57,701 nt of DNA from Geobacter sp. UBA5735 (lineage in GTDB: Bacteria; Desulfobacterota; Desulfuromonadia; Geobacterales; Geobacteraceae). The stretch covers positions 1-57,701 of the forward strand of contig DIFZ01000060.1 of NCBI GenBank assembly GCA_002419385.1, in the 5' to 3' direction. Numbering within the stretch: the first letter of the stretch is position 1; each line of letters starts with the position of its first letter. A program made the position numbers and the translations under genes. This document shows positions 12,707 through 22,365 of this stretch, piece by piece. The notes under the pieces are model-generated. The model saw nothing but the letters and a program-made list of their open reading frames with translations. It was not told where the DNA came from and did no database searches.

Positions 12707-14140
12707 ATGGATACCGTTCTCTTGATAAGCGCAACAGCAGTCTCGATCATTGTTTCACTGCTGGCGGCAGGCCATGCCTTGTTGTGGAAACGAGACCCCC
12801 GTTCCGCTCTCGGCTGGATCGTTGTGAGCCTCTACTTTCCCCTTTTGGGACCGTTCCTGTACTGGATGATGGGGATCAACCGCATTGTCAGGAAGGCACG
12901 CCGCTGGCAGGAAACGGGCAAACGGCTGGATGGCCGGGAGTCCTTTCAGGCTCTGAGCAGGCGTGAAGTCGTCCCGCTGCTCCCTGTCGAGGCCTCGCAC
13001 CTGGTCGAACTGACCAGGCTGGCCGACAGGGTGGTGGCATCCAGCCTGACAGCAGGCAACCTGATAGAGCCGCTCTCCAACGGCGACACAGCCTATCCGG
13101 AAATGCTGGCCGCCATTGACCGCGCTGCCTCTTCAATCAATCTCAGCACCTACATCTTCGACGGCGACCAGACCGGACGCAGCTTCATCGACGCACTGAA
13201 TAGAGCCGCAGACCGTGGTGTGGAGGTCCGGGTAATGGTCGACGGCCTGGGAGAGAAGTATTCCCTTCCCACCGCCCGCAGCCTGCTGAAAGGTTCGCCG
13301 GTGCGCGTGGAAAGGTTTCTCCCCCTGCGCCAGGGCGGCAGCCTCAACCTGCGCAACCATCGGAAAATCCTGGTTGTCGATGGTTGCGAAGGCTTTACGG
13401 GGGGGATGAACATCGGCGGCCGGCACATGGTCGACCGGCCGGAGACGAAATCCCCGGTAGTCGACCTGCATTTCCGGGTTCGGGGGCCGGTCGTGGAGGA
13501 GCTGCAGCGGATATTCCTGGAAGACTGGTATTTCGCGACAGGCCGGCACCTTGACGACCCGCGCTATTTCCCGCCGCTGACCGCTGGAGGGGATTCCATC
13601 GTCAGGGCCATCGGCGACGGTCCGGACAAGGAGTTCCGCAAGCTCCACTGGATCGTCATGGGGGCGCTGTCCTGCGCATCCCGACAGGTGCGCATCATGA
13701 CCCCCTACTTCATCCCCGATCGAGCGCTGATAGCGGCGCTGGCAACCAGCGCGATGCGCGGCATCGAAGTTGCCATCGTCCTGCCGGAACGCAACAACCT
13801 CCCCCTGCTCCACTGGGCAGCCCGGTCCTATCTGTGGGAGCTTCTCCAGTGCGGCATCCGGGTCTTCTACCAGCCGCCCCCCTTTGTCCACACCAAGCTT
13901 TTCCTGGTGGACGGCCTCTGGAGCCTGATCGGCTCCGCCAACCTGGACCCCAGGAGCCTGCGTCTCAATTTCGAACTGAACCTGGAAGTGTACGACCGGC
14001 AGTTCACCGGATTACTGGAAAGACACTTCGATGAGGCCCTGTCAGGCTCCCGGGAAGTGACCCTGGAAGACATGGATGGACGGCCACTGGCGCAAAAGCT
14101 CCGGGACGGAGCGTCAAAGCTCCTTTCTCCCTATTTGTAG
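12707..14140 (+). CDS. cls: Cardiolipin synthase, phospholipase D superfamily
   Basis: This 477-residue membrane enzyme joins phosphatidylglycerol molecules to make cardiolipin. Two N-terminal spans (residues 3-24 and 35-57) are followed by two HKD motifs: H218-x-K220 with D225 (NHRKILVVDG) and H395-x-K397 with D402 (VHTKLFLVDG). I start at 12707, where the family's usual N-terminus begins; the open frame upstream to 12563 crosses the prophage end. The prophage stops about 48 bases before the start, so the native promoter was probably cut off or replaced. Confidence 0.92.
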   Translation: MDTVLLISATAVSIIVSLLAAGHALLWKRDPRSALGWIVVSLYFPLLGPFLYWMMGINRIVRKARRWQETGKRLDGRESFQALSRREVVPLLPVEASHLVELTRLADRVVASSLTAGNLIEPLSNGDTAYPEMLAAIDRAASSINLSTYIFDGDQTGRSFIDALNRAADRGVEVRVMVDGLGEKYSLPTARSLLKGSPVRVERFLPLRQGGSLNLRNHRKILVVDGCEGFTGGMNIGGRHMVDRPETKSPVVDLHFRVRGPVVEELQRIFLEDWYFATGRHLDDPRYFPPLTAGGDSIVRAIGDGPDKEFRKLHWIVMGALSCASRQVRIMTPYFIPDRALIAALATSAMRGIEVAIVLPERNNLPLLHWAARSYLWELLQCGIRVFYQPPPFVHTKLFLVDGLWSLIGSANLDPRSLRLNFELNLEVYDRQFTGLLERHFDEALSGSREVTLEDMDGRPLAQKLRDGASKLLSPYL

Positions 14141-14420
14141 GAAGGGACCCGTTTCTCGTGCAGCTGCCCGAAGCGGGAGCGATATTGTGGGATTCCCTGC
14201 TCTCCAGCAACATCTTCACCGCCGTGAAGAATCACCATCAGACGCACATGATGAGTCAAGATTGGCGAGATTTACAGTCTGCCGATCTTGACCCGGACAG
14301 GTATGTGCGGCACTATTAATGGAACGGAGATCGTGTCACCCGGGATATCCCCGTTGATCCCCTGGCCGACGCAGCTGGGAAAACATACCTGCCGGTCCCC
14401 TGTCCGAGAGGAAGGCTGCC
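14141..14420. other. Intergenic region without recognised gene
   Basis: About 280 bases between cls and the permease gene. A weak hairpin (CCCGTTTC pairing with GAAGCGGG, 14148-14177) follows cls and may end its transcript, and AAGAT...ATCTT symmetry lies at 14259-14289. No frame with a ribosome site was found. Confidence 0.5.
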
Positions 14421-16187
14421 ATGACCCTTGAAATGTTTCTGGTGCTCGGGCTGGTCGTTTCCGCCGTAATCCTTTTCGCAACCGAGAAACTGCCGGTGGA
14501 CCTGACGGCCATGATCCTCATGGCCGCCATGCTCCTGTCCGGCCTCATCAGCCCCCGGGAGGCCATCGGCGGATTCAGCAATCCGGCCACCGTCACCGTG
14601 GGCGCCATGTTCATCCTTTCTGCCGGCCTCTTCAAAACCGGCGCTGTAAACCTGGTTGGAGCGGTCCTCGGCCGGATCGGCAAGATGAGCTTCTGGCTGG
14701 TGCTGGTGGTGATGATGCTGCTGGTCGGCGGTCTCTCGGCATTTATCAACAACACCGCGGCAGTCGCCATATTTTTGCCGATCGCGCTCACGATCGCCCG
14801 GGATACGGGCGCTTCCGCCGCCCGGCTGCTCATGCCCCTTTCCTTTGCGTCCATGTTCGGCGGCGTCTGCACCCTGGTGGGCACTTCCACCAATATCCTG
14901 GTTTCCTCCATCGCCGAAAACCACGGCCTCCCCCCTTTCGGCATGTTCGAATTCAGCCGGCTCGGCATGATCTTTTTCGCGGCCGGCACGCTCTACCTGC
15001 TGCTGGTGGGGGTGCGGCTGATCCCCAAAAAGGCCGCCGAGGCCAATCGTCCTCCCGTCTTCGGCAGCGGCGATTACCAGATCGAGATCGTGCTGGCGCC
15101 GGAAGCCCGTTCGGTGGGGAAAACACTGTCGAAATCGCCGCTCTTGAAGAATGTGGACATCCGGCACCTGGACATTTTCCGTGACGGCAGGAGAGTCGAC
15201 GAACTCCCGGAAGAGCTGGTTCTCCAGGCAGGCGATCACCTGAAGGTGCGCTGCGACCTGGAGAATTTCAAAAAACTCAAGGAGCGCAGGGGCATCCAGT
15301 TGCGCCAGGAGATCGGTTCCCCTCCCGGCGAGGAAGCGGAGCTGGTGGAAGCGGTCGTCGCCCCAGGCTCGACCCTGGACGGCCGCAGCCTGAAGGAGGC
15401 CCGCTTCCGCTCCCGCTATGGTCTGACCGCTCTGGCGATGCGGCATCGCGGCCATGTCATGAGGGAAGACTTGGAGAACATGCGTCTGCGCGCCGGCGAC
15501 GTGCTGCTGTTCGAGGTAGATGAGCCAAACCTGGAACGGCTCAGGGAGGAAAAGACCTTTGTGCTCGTCTCACAGGTGGAACTGCCGGTTTTCAGAAAGA
15601 GCAGGATGGCGCTCGCCGTCCTCATCGTCGCCGGGGTTGTTGCAGCAGCGGCAACGGGGATTGTCCCGATCATCGCCGGCGCCATTGTCGGCTGCTGCCT
15701 CATGATCCTCTGCCGCTGCCTGACCCTCGAGGAGGCCTACGGGGCCATCAACTGGCAGGTTATTTTCCTCCTCGCCGGGGTGCTCACCCTCGGCACGGCC
15801 CTGGAGAAGAGCGGCACCGCCAGGCTGCTGGCCGGCTGGCTGGTGGACACCGTAGGGAAATTGGGCCCTGTTGCCCTGGTGTCGGCATTCTATCTGGTCA
15901 CCTCGCTGCTGACGGAAATGATGTCCAACAACGCCACAGCCGCCCTTCTGGCACCCATCGCCATTTCAGCGGCCGAGTCCCTGGGGGTGGATTCGCGGCC
16001 CCTGCTGATTGCCATCACGTTCGCGGCCTCGGCCAGCTTCATGACACCGGTGGGATACCAGACCAACACGATCATCTACGGACCGGGGCAGTTCCGCTAC
16101 ACCGATTTTCTGCGGGTGGGGACGCCGCTCAACATCCTGTTCTGGATACTGGCCACCATCTTCATTCCGCGATTCTGGCACTTCTGA
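14421..16187 (+). CDS. SLC13-type permease with two RCK_C (TrkA-C) domains
   Basis: A 588-residue transporter of the divalent anion:sodium symporter/CitMHS kind. Membrane segments fill residues 1-205 and 390-588, with two family-typical hairpin loops: NNTAAVAIFLPIAL near 110 and MMSNNATAALLAPIA near 495. In between, two RCK_C regulatory domains (about 210-290 and 310-385) would bind a small ligand in the cytoplasm. Substrate (sulfate, dicarboxylate or other) cannot be read from sequence. A GAGAGGAAGG site precedes the ATG, and MscS follows after 12 bases. Confidence 0.85.
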   Translation: MTLEMFLVLGLVVSAVILFATEKLPVDLTAMILMAAMLLSGLISPREAIGGFSNPATVTVGAMFILSAGLFKTGAVNLVGAVLGRIGKMSFWLVLVVMMLLVGGLSAFINNTAAVAIFLPIALTIARDTGASAARLLMPLSFASMFGGVCTLVGTSTNILVSSIAENHGLPPFGMFEFSRLGMIFFAAGTLYLLLVGVRLIPKKAAEANRPPVFGSGDYQIEIVLAPEARSVGKTLSKSPLLKNVDIRHLDIFRDGRRVDELPEELVLQAGDHLKVRCDLENFKKLKERRGIQLRQEIGSPPGEEAELVEAVVAPGSTLDGRSLKEARFRSRYGLTALAMRHRGHVMREDLENMRLRAGDVLLFEVDEPNLERLREEKTFVLVSQVELPVFRKSRMALAVLIVAGVVAAAATGIVPIIAGAIVGCCLMILCRCLTLEEAYGAINWQVIFLLAGVLTLGTALEKSGTARLLAGWLVDTVGKLGPVALVSAFYLVTSLLTEMMSNNATAALLAPIAISAAESLGVDSRPLLIAITFAASASFMTPVGYQTNTIIYGPGQFRYTDFLRVGTPLNILFWILATIFIPRFWHF

Positions 16188-16199
16188 CAGGAGGTTGCG

Positions 16200-17093
16200 A
16201 TGGATACGTTCAGTCAGCTCCTCGCGCGGCTCAAAGACATGCTGGGTGTTCCCCTGATAAAGCTCGGGTCTTCCCAGCTAACGCTCTGGACGCTCCTCTA
16301 CCTCGTGGTGCTGGTGGTGCTGCTGTTCCTTTTCAGCGGCAGGCTCAGGACCTGGATCGTCGAACAGCTGCTGACGAAAACGCGCATGGAAACGGGCGCC
16401 CGCCAGGCCGTCGGCTCGATCATCCGCTACACTGTCATCGCCATCGGTTTCGTCGTTATCCTCCAGACCGCGGGCATCGACCTCACCGCCCTGAATGTCC
16501 TGGCAGGCGCCGTGGGCATCGGGCTCGGCTTCGGCCTGCAGAATATCGTCAGCAACTTCATCAGCGGTCTGATCATTCTCTTCGAACGCCCCATCAAGGT
16601 GGGCGACCGCATTGTGGTCGGCAACGTGGAGGGAGACGTGGTGCAGATCAGCGGCAGGAGCACCGAAGTAGTAACCAACGACAACATCAGCATCATTGTC
16701 CCGAACTCCAAGTTCATCACCGAAAACGTCATAAACTGGAGCCACACCGATCGCAAGGTCCGGTTCCGCATACCGGTCACCGTGGCCTATGGCAGCGACG
16801 TCCAGACGGTGACACAGCTTCTGCTGGAAGTCGCTGCGGCCAATCCGGACGTGCTGAAGGATCCGGCGCCGGGCGTGCGGCTGATGGAATTCGGCGAGAG
16901 CGGACTCTGCTTCGAACTGCGGGTCTGGAGCACCAGCCTCATCCACCGCCGGGGGCTCCTCACCAGCTCCCTCAATTTCGCCATCTACGGCAGCTTCAGC
17001 GAGCACGGCATCGAAATCCCCTATCCCCGGCGGGACATCCATATCCTCCAGCCGGAAACGGACAGCGGACAACATCGACCGGGCGCCGAATAA
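16200..17093 (+). CDS. MscS-family small mechanosensitive channel
   Basis: This 297-residue inner-membrane channel would release solutes on hypo-osmotic shock. Spans lie near residues 25-45, 70-90 and 95-125; the third is the Gly/Ala-rich pore helix (LAGAVGIGLGFGLQNIVSNFISGL). The beta domain follows (IKVGDRIVVGNVEGDVVQI) and a C-terminal alpha/beta domain completes the cage. AGGAGG lies six bases before the ATG. It is likely cotranscribed with the permease upstream. Length fits short MscS proteins. Confidence 0.93.
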   Translation: MDTFSQLLARLKDMLGVPLIKLGSSQLTLWTLLYLVVLVVLLFLFSGRLRTWIVEQLLTKTRMETGARQAVGSIIRYTVIAIGFVVILQTAGIDLTALNVLAGAVGIGLGFGLQNIVSNFISGLIILFERPIKVGDRIVVGNVEGDVVQISGRSTEVVTNDNISIIVPNSKFITENVINWSHTDRKVRFRIPVTVAYGSDVQTVTQLLLEVAAANPDVLKDPAPGVRLMEFGESGLCFELRVWSTSLIHRRGLLTSSLNFAIYGSFSEHGIEIPYPRRDIHILQPETDSGQHRPGAE

Positions 17094-17106
17094 GCGGCAA
17101 GGTTAG

Positions 17107-17435
17107 GTAAATCTGGAAAACGCGCGAACCGTCGCGGTTACCCCCATGGTCTTCTTCCAGTTTTCCAGGCATGGAACAGCCGCTCCGAGTACCAGTCGGT
17201 GTTCAGTATCAACCTGCTTGGCAACCCGTTCCTGTTCTACAGCATGATAGCCGCCTTCTTTGCCCAATTGGCGTTCGTCTATGCTGCGCCGTTGCAGTGG
17301 GTATTCCGCACGGTGCCCCTCACCGGCGTCGAGTGGCTGCGCATCCTGTCGGTTTCGGCATCAATCATTGTCGTTGTGGAAATGGACAAATGGCTGCGGA
17401 AAAAAATACTGCACGGGGCTGAGTCAGCACGTTGA
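17107..17435 (+). pseudogene. C-terminal remnant of a P-type cation ATPase, frameshifted
   Basis: Only the last part of a P-type calcium/magnesium-type ATPase remains. Frame one from 17107 reads ENARTVAVTPMVFFQF, the usual end of span 7-8, then near 17161 the reading must shift into the frame QAWNSRSEYQSVFSINLLGN to continue through spans 9-10 to the stop at 17435. The shift is explained by one base missing in a T-run (TTTT for TTTTT). A stop at 17104 closes the frame upstream, and no N-terminal, phosphorylation or ATP-binding domain is present nearby. Confidence 0.85.
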
Positions 17436-17441
17436 ACAAGG

Positions 17442-18593
17442 TTACTTCCGTCGTTTTCTTACCCGCACCAACCGGGCGAGAATGTAAGCCGCCGGAAAAG
17501 CCGCGATGCTCAGCATGGCGCCCATCTTGGCCGCCCCCTGGACCTCGGGCTCGCTGAAAGCCTCGCCCGCCACGAACAGGGCAACGGTGAAACCGATCCC
17601 CGCAATCACTCCCGCCACCAGCAGTTCCCGCTTCTTCATGCCGTTCGGCAGGGGAAAGCCGAGCTTCCTGCCCAGGAAGCCAAAGGAGAAGATGCCGAGG
17701 GCCTTGCCGGCAAGAAGTGAAATGAAAACCAGCCAGGTGACCGTGCCGACCCCGGAAAAGCCGACTCCCGCATTGGCCAGTCCGAACATGAACAGGCCGA
17801 AATCGACGATGATCTTCCAGTCGTGCTCGAAGCGGTACAGGGACGAACGGTCAGCCGGGTCCTGCTCGAACAGATGCTTTGCCTCGCGGCGTTGATGGGG
17901 AAGAAACGGCACGATGAACACCAGGGCCAGGGCCGGGTGGAGATGGGCCTCGTGGAGCCCGAACCAACTGGGAACGCCGCCCAGCAGCAGGTAGGGCCAG
18001 TAGCTCTTCGTCTTTGCTTTCCTGAGAAGCCAGGCTGCCGCCATTCCGGCAATCGTCAGAAGCAGCCAGAGAGGTTCAGCGGGAAGAGACGGATCGGGGT
18101 AGAAGATGGCGATGATGGCAAGGCCGATGGCGTCGTCGGCAATGGCCAGGAGCAGGAGAAAGGAGATGGCCGGGTGGCTGTCGCCGAAGACCAGGCGCGC
18201 CGCCAGCCAGGCAAGAGCGATGTCGGTTGCCGTGGGGATGCCCCAGCCATGGGCAAAAGCCGGAGAGCCGATGACGTGGTTCAGCAGGAAATAGACCGCC
18301 ACCGGGCCGATCACCCCGCCCAGGGTCGCCAGGAGCGGATTGACCGCCTTGCGGGGCGGATTCAGATCGCCCCCCGGCAGGCAGCTCTGGGTGATCTCCA
18401 CAGCGGCGATGCCGAAGAAGAACACCATGAACAGCTCGTTCGCGACAAAATGGAAGCTGAAGGGACCCAAAAAATGGTTGTGGTCAAATGCTGCATACCC
18501 TGCCGGATCCAGGTTGGCCCAGACAACCGCCGTGACCACGCCAAGGATGAGCGGGACGGAAAACTCCCGCAGGAGATTGATTTTCTGCTTCAC
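17442..18593 (-). CDS. nhaA: Na+/H+ antiporter NhaA
   Basis: A 383-residue antiporter exchanging cytoplasmic sodium for external protons. It shows about twelve spans, the unwound-helix motif TATDIALAWLA and the ion-binding ADDAIG pair of aspartates, all as in NhaA. The start is GTG at 18593 with GGAGG six bases upstream. It converges with the ATPase remnant and belongs to an osmotic/ion gene neighbourhood with MscS and the trehalose operon. Confidence 0.95.
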   Translation of the reverse strand: MKQKINLLREFSVPLILGVVTAVVWANLDPAGYAAFDHNHFLGPFSFHFVANELFMVFFFGIAAVEITQSCLPGGDLNPPRKAVNPLLATLGGVIGPVAVYFLLNHVIGSPAFAHGWGIPTATDIALAWLAARLVFGDSHPAISFLLLLAIADDAIGLAIIAIFYPDPSLPAEPLWLLLTIAGMAAAWLLRKAKTKSYWPYLLLGGVPSWFGLHEAHLHPALALVFIVPFLPHQRREAKHLFEQDPADRSSLYRFEHDWKIIVDFGLFMFGLANAGVGFSGVGTVTWLVFISLLAGKALGIFSFGFLGRKLGFPLPNGMKKRELLVAGVIAGIGFTVALFVAGEAFSEPEVQGAAKMGAMLSIAAFPAAYILARLVRVRKRRK

Positions 18594-18775
18594 CAGGTTC
18601 CTCCACTCCTGCCGATTCCCTGCCTGTTCGGGATGCGGTCGGGATTTTCTGCATAAGAACTGTTACATCAATTCCCTGCGCCACGTCAAGCGAAGCTCCC
18701 GCCGGACAGCATGAAAATATCAGTCGCTTTAACCGTACAGCCCATTCTGAGGGCGCTCATGCAGGAACTGCCGGA

Positions 18776-20995
18776 TCAGCCCGCTGAAGCGCGCTCGAGA
18801 ATCCGGCCCCGGCGGCGCATGGCAGCCGCATCCAGCAGCATGCGCCCGGCCCAGCGGTAGACATTGAACTCGCTGATGAGGCCCCGCATGACCCGCATGC
18901 GGTCACGCTGTTCGGCCGTCGGCATGACAAGCGCCAGGTGGAGCGCGGCAGCGCACTGGTCGATATCGTAGGGATTGACGATCAGCGCCTCCGGCAGCTC
19001 CCGGGAGGCGCCGGTGAACTGGCTCAGGATCAGCACGCCCCGGCCATCGTCACGGGCGGCCAGGAATTCCTTTGCCACCAGGTTCATGCCGTCATGGAGG
19101 CTGCTCACGAAACAGAGGTCCACCCCCCGGTAGTATTCGTAGACCGCATCGTGTTCATGGTGCTCGATCTTGAGAATGATCGGCAGGTATCCGTCCGTGC
19201 CGAAACGCCGGTTGATCTTTTCCGCCATCGCCCGCACCTGTGATTCGAACTCCTGGTACTGGCCGATGCTTGAACGGCTCGGCGCCGCAACCTGTATGAA
19301 CGAAAAGCGCCCGTGCCATTCCGGTTGCAGCTCGAGCAGCCTTTCAACCGCCATGAACCGCTCCAGGATACCCTTGGTGTAGTCGAGCCGGTCGACCCCG
19401 AAACCCAGGGCATGGTCGGCAGGCAGGCCGAAACGTTCCCGGACATCGCTCCGGCACTGCTCCACCGGTTTGGCGGTAAATTCCGGGGCGGGTGGCCAAT
19501 CGATGGAAATGGGATAGCGGTGCACGGCCGTCTGGAGACCGCCATACGAAATGGTGAACGTTTCGCGGTCCACCCGCGCCTCCATGAGGCGGTCAACCGT
19601 GTCGAAGAAATTGTTGCAGTGAAACTGGGTGTGAAAACCGAGGATGCTGCTGCCCAGCATACCGTCCAGCAACTGGGCGCGCCACGGGCAGATGGCGAAC
19701 GATTCGGGGTTCGGCCAGGGTATGTGCCAGAAGGTGATGATGGTGGCATTGGGCAGCCGGTCGCGAATCATGCGCGGCAGCAGCGCCAGATGGTAGTCCT
19801 GGACCAGCACGATGGGGCTGTCGGTACCCGATTCATCAACCACTGCCCGGGCAAACTTCCGGTTTACCGCCTCGTACTGTTCCCAGTCGGATGCGCGGAA
19901 GATCGGACGCACGTGGGCAATGTGGCAGAGCGGCCACAGTCCTTCATTGGCGAACCCGTAGTAGTAGCCCCGCTCTTCGTCTTCACTCAACCAGAGTCTG
20001 CGGATCCGGTAAGAAGGATGTTCGGGCGGCACCATAACGCGATCGTTGCGGTCGACCGTTTCCCGGTCCGCGGACCCGGCGCCATGGGCTATCCAGGTGC
20101 CGGAGCAGGCCCGCATGATCGGCTCCAGCGCCGTCACCAGGCCGCTGGCCGGGCGCTGCACCTCGACCCGCCCATCACGTTTGACATGGAGATAGGGCTC
20201 CCGGTTGGATACGACCAGTATCTCTTCGCCGCGCAGTTCTGCCTTGAGAATCGAGCGCAGGGCCTCGGGCGACCAGGTGACCTGACTTTCGTCACGGGGC
20301 CGGCATTCGGTTTCCAGCTCGCGGATGAGCATGCGCAGATCGCGGGCGATGGGTTGCAGCTCCGGAGTCGTGACCGTCCTCCTGCCTCCCGGCCGGTTGA
20401 TGATCTCCCCCCGCAGCAGCGCCCGGGTGCTCTCGATCCACCCGCGCCTGCTCAAATGTGCGATCACCACCGTGATCAGCGACACGATGCAGCCGAGTGC
20501 GACAAAGAAATAGAAGACGAACTTGCGGGTCTCAGCGCTCCTGCGCTGGATAAAGCTCATGTCATGGACGAAGACGAGCCTGCCTTTCAGCAGACCCTCG
20601 GACTCGATCGGTTCGATCGCAACATGCAGCCTGCCGTGAGCGCGCAGAATCCGGGCGGAACCGTTCTTCACCGAAGCGATCCCCTCGCAGGAAAGCTCAT
20701 GGGGAAAGGTCTTCGCGGCAATCAGCGTTCCGCTTGCCGCATCGCAGAATCCAATGGAGAACAGGCGCTCGTCCTGGGTTATCCTGTTGAAGTAGCTGAC
20801 GATCTTGACGGTCGAACCACTGTCCAGCTTCTCCAGCAGCGGCTCACGGACCGAGTTGGCGATCACGGCCGAACGCATGTCCAGGTCACGCACGAACCAC
20901 CGTTCGATGAGCTTGTCGACCAGCGGGACGACCGCATAGGCAATGAGGACGAGCACGGCCACAAGAGGCAGTATGAAACGAAGGGAAAGGCGCAT
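18776..20995 (-). CDS. Membrane-anchored trehalose-6-phosphate synthase-like GT20 enzyme
   Basis: A 739-residue protein. The first 260 residues are a sensor-like module: span at 5-25, a periplasmic domain of about 130 residues, a second span near 158-182 and a HAMP-like linker. From residue 265 it is a GT20 glucosyltransferase (ILVVSNREP, WPLCHI, QDYHLALLPRMIRDRLP, RLDYTKGILERF, HDGMNLVAKEFLAARDDGRG). GT20 OtsA makes trehalose-6-phosphate from UDP-glucose and glucose-6-phosphate. The usual enzyme is soluble and about 470 residues, so the anchor is unusual. The start has AGGAG nine bases upstream. Confidence 0.9.
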   Translation of the reverse strand: MRLSLRFILPLVAVLVLIAYAVVPLVDKLIERWFVRDLDMRSAVIANSVREPLLEKLDSGSTVKIVSYFNRITQDERLFSIGFCDAASGTLIAAKTFPHELSCEGIASVKNGSARILRAHGRLHVAIEPIESEGLLKGRLVFVHDMSFIQRRSAETRKFVFYFFVALGCIVSLITVVIAHLSRRGWIESTRALLRGEIINRPGGRRTVTTPELQPIARDLRMLIRELETECRPRDESQVTWSPEALRSILKAELRGEEILVVSNREPYLHVKRDGRVEVQRPASGLVTALEPIMRACSGTWIAHGAGSADRETVDRNDRVMVPPEHPSYRIRRLWLSEDEERGYYYGFANEGLWPLCHIAHVRPIFRASDWEQYEAVNRKFARAVVDESGTDSPIVLVQDYHLALLPRMIRDRLPNATIITFWHIPWPNPESFAICPWRAQLLDGMLGSSILGFHTQFHCNNFFDTVDRLMEARVDRETFTISYGGLQTAVHRYPISIDWPPAPEFTAKPVEQCRSDVRERFGLPADHALGFGVDRLDYTKGILERFMAVERLLELQPEWHGRFSFIQVAAPSRSSIGQYQEFESQVRAMAEKINRRFGTDGYLPIILKIEHHEHDAVYEYYRGVDLCFVSSLHDGMNLVAKEFLAARDDGRGVLILSQFTGASRELPEALIVNPYDIDQCAAALHLALVMPTAEQRDRMRVMRGLISEFNVYRWAGRMLLDAAAMRRRGRILERASAG

Positions 20996-21107
20996 GATGC
21001 ATCACTCCTGGCAAAGCACTCCCCTGTAGGTGCCCTTCATGTGGGCGGGCATGACAAGGGAGAAGAAACGGCGCGGAAAATCTCCTGCCGGACCGTGGAA
21101 AAAAACG

Positions 21108-22346
21108 CTACACATATATCCGGGGCTCATTGGAGCCGGACAGGATCGAATGGAAAAGGATGAAATATTCCCGCAGATGCCGGGTCAGCAGGAAGTTTTC
21201 CCTGACGAATTCCCTGGCTTTTTCACCCATGGCCTTCATCTTTTCACGGTGATACAGCAGGAAGCGGATGCGGTGGGCCGCTCCCTCGGGGGTACTGACC
21301 AGGAAGCCGGTGTGATAGTCCACGATCTGCCTGCGTATCCCCCCTGCATTCCCCCCGATGACCGGTTTGCCCTTCCACAGTCCTTCGGTGACGGTCAGGC
21401 CGAATCCTTCACGCAGCGACTTCTGGATGACGACGTCGGCCAGCCGCTGCAAGGCGTTCACCGTGCGATGGGCATCCGGCGGGAGAAGCAGCACATGGAT
21501 ATCCGGATCGCCCTTGGCCGCTGCCATGACCTCCTCCAGCACTTCCGCCCCTTCCGGGTCGTCGGTGGCTCCTCCGCCCGCCAGCACCAGTTGCACCGGC
21601 TGGACTCTTTTCACCAGGCGGTAGGCATCGATCACGCCGAGCGGGTCCTTGAAGCGATCGAAGCGGGAAATCTGCACCAGGAGCGGTCGGGCCGGATCCA
21701 GGCCGAACTCGGCACGCACCGCTTCCAGTTCCTCAGCCGGCAGGTCCCGGTTTTTCTCGCTGAGGGGATCGATGCTCGGTGCGATCAGGTACTGGGGATG
21801 AGGCAGGGGCAGGGCAAACTGGGGCATGGAGAAGATGCTGGCATCATATCCCTTGACGATCGGCCGCAGCGTCTTCCAGACCGGCAGGTACGGATGGCTG
21901 ATGTCGATATGCGCCCGCCAGACCCATTTCCCCCTGCGTCCTTCGCAGAGCTGCAGGAGAGGCGCCGGCTGCGGATCATGGATGACCACGATGTCAGCAT
22001 CTTCAAGAGAGGGCCGGAGCGTCTCGGCGTTTGCCGTGTTGGTCGCATGGTACGTTGCCCACCCCTTCTGGCTGATGCTGACGGGAAAACCCTGCAAGCC
22101 GTTGTGGATGGCTTTCGTCACGGCATAGAAATCCTGCGCACCGCTGATCACCTCCCAGCTGGCATCAATTCCCAGGTCCCGCATCAACGGAACCATCCAG
22201 GCAAGGATCTCGGCAACCCCTCCTCCCTCCCGCGTGGAGTTCACCTGGACGATGCGCTTCCCTTCCAGCCTGCGGCCCAGCATTCGCAACTGCCTGATGG
22301 TCGAAGAGCCCGCAAAGGCTTCGTACATCTGCAATGCCTTTTCCAT
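21108..22346 (-). CDS. TreT-like trehalose glycosyltransferring synthase (GT4)
   Basis: This 412-residue GT-B glycosyltransferase resembles TreT: an N-terminal RIVQVNSTREGGGVAEIL motif, the middle VIHDPQPAPLL, and a C-terminal donor-site motif REGFGLTVTEGLWKGKPVIGG. TreT makes trehalose directly from nucleoside-diphosphate glucose and glucose. Having this beside OtsA/OtsB-like genes suggests either two routes or a modified role. AAGGGGAAG lies before the ATG; 20 bases separate it from the DUF5752 gene. Confidence 0.85.
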   Translation of the reverse strand: MEKALQMYEAFAGSSTIRQLRMLGRRLEGKRIVQVNSTREGGGVAEILAWMVPLMRDLGIDASWEVISGAQDFYAVTKAIHNGLQGFPVSISQKGWATYHATNTANAETLRPSLEDADIVVIHDPQPAPLLQLCEGRRGKWVWRAHIDISHPYLPVWKTLRPIVKGYDASIFSMPQFALPLPHPQYLIAPSIDPLSEKNRDLPAEELEAVRAEFGLDPARPLLVQISRFDRFKDPLGVIDAYRLVKRVQPVQLVLAGGGATDDPEGAEVLEEVMAAAKGDPDIHVLLLPPDAHRTVNALQRLADVVIQKSLREGFGLTVTEGLWKGKPVIGGNAGGIRRQIVDYHTGFLVSTPEGAAHRIRFLLYHREKMKAMGEKAREFVRENFLLTRHLREYFILFHSILSGSNEPRIYV

Positions 22347-22365
22347 TGCGCTTCCCCTTTCTCCG

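Noticed and set aside
19313..21163. 616-codon plus-strand frame opposite the OtsA-like gene
   Set aside because: It is a shadow of a strongly supported gene; its composition (Arg, Gly, His, Pro) is typical of antisense GC-rich frames.
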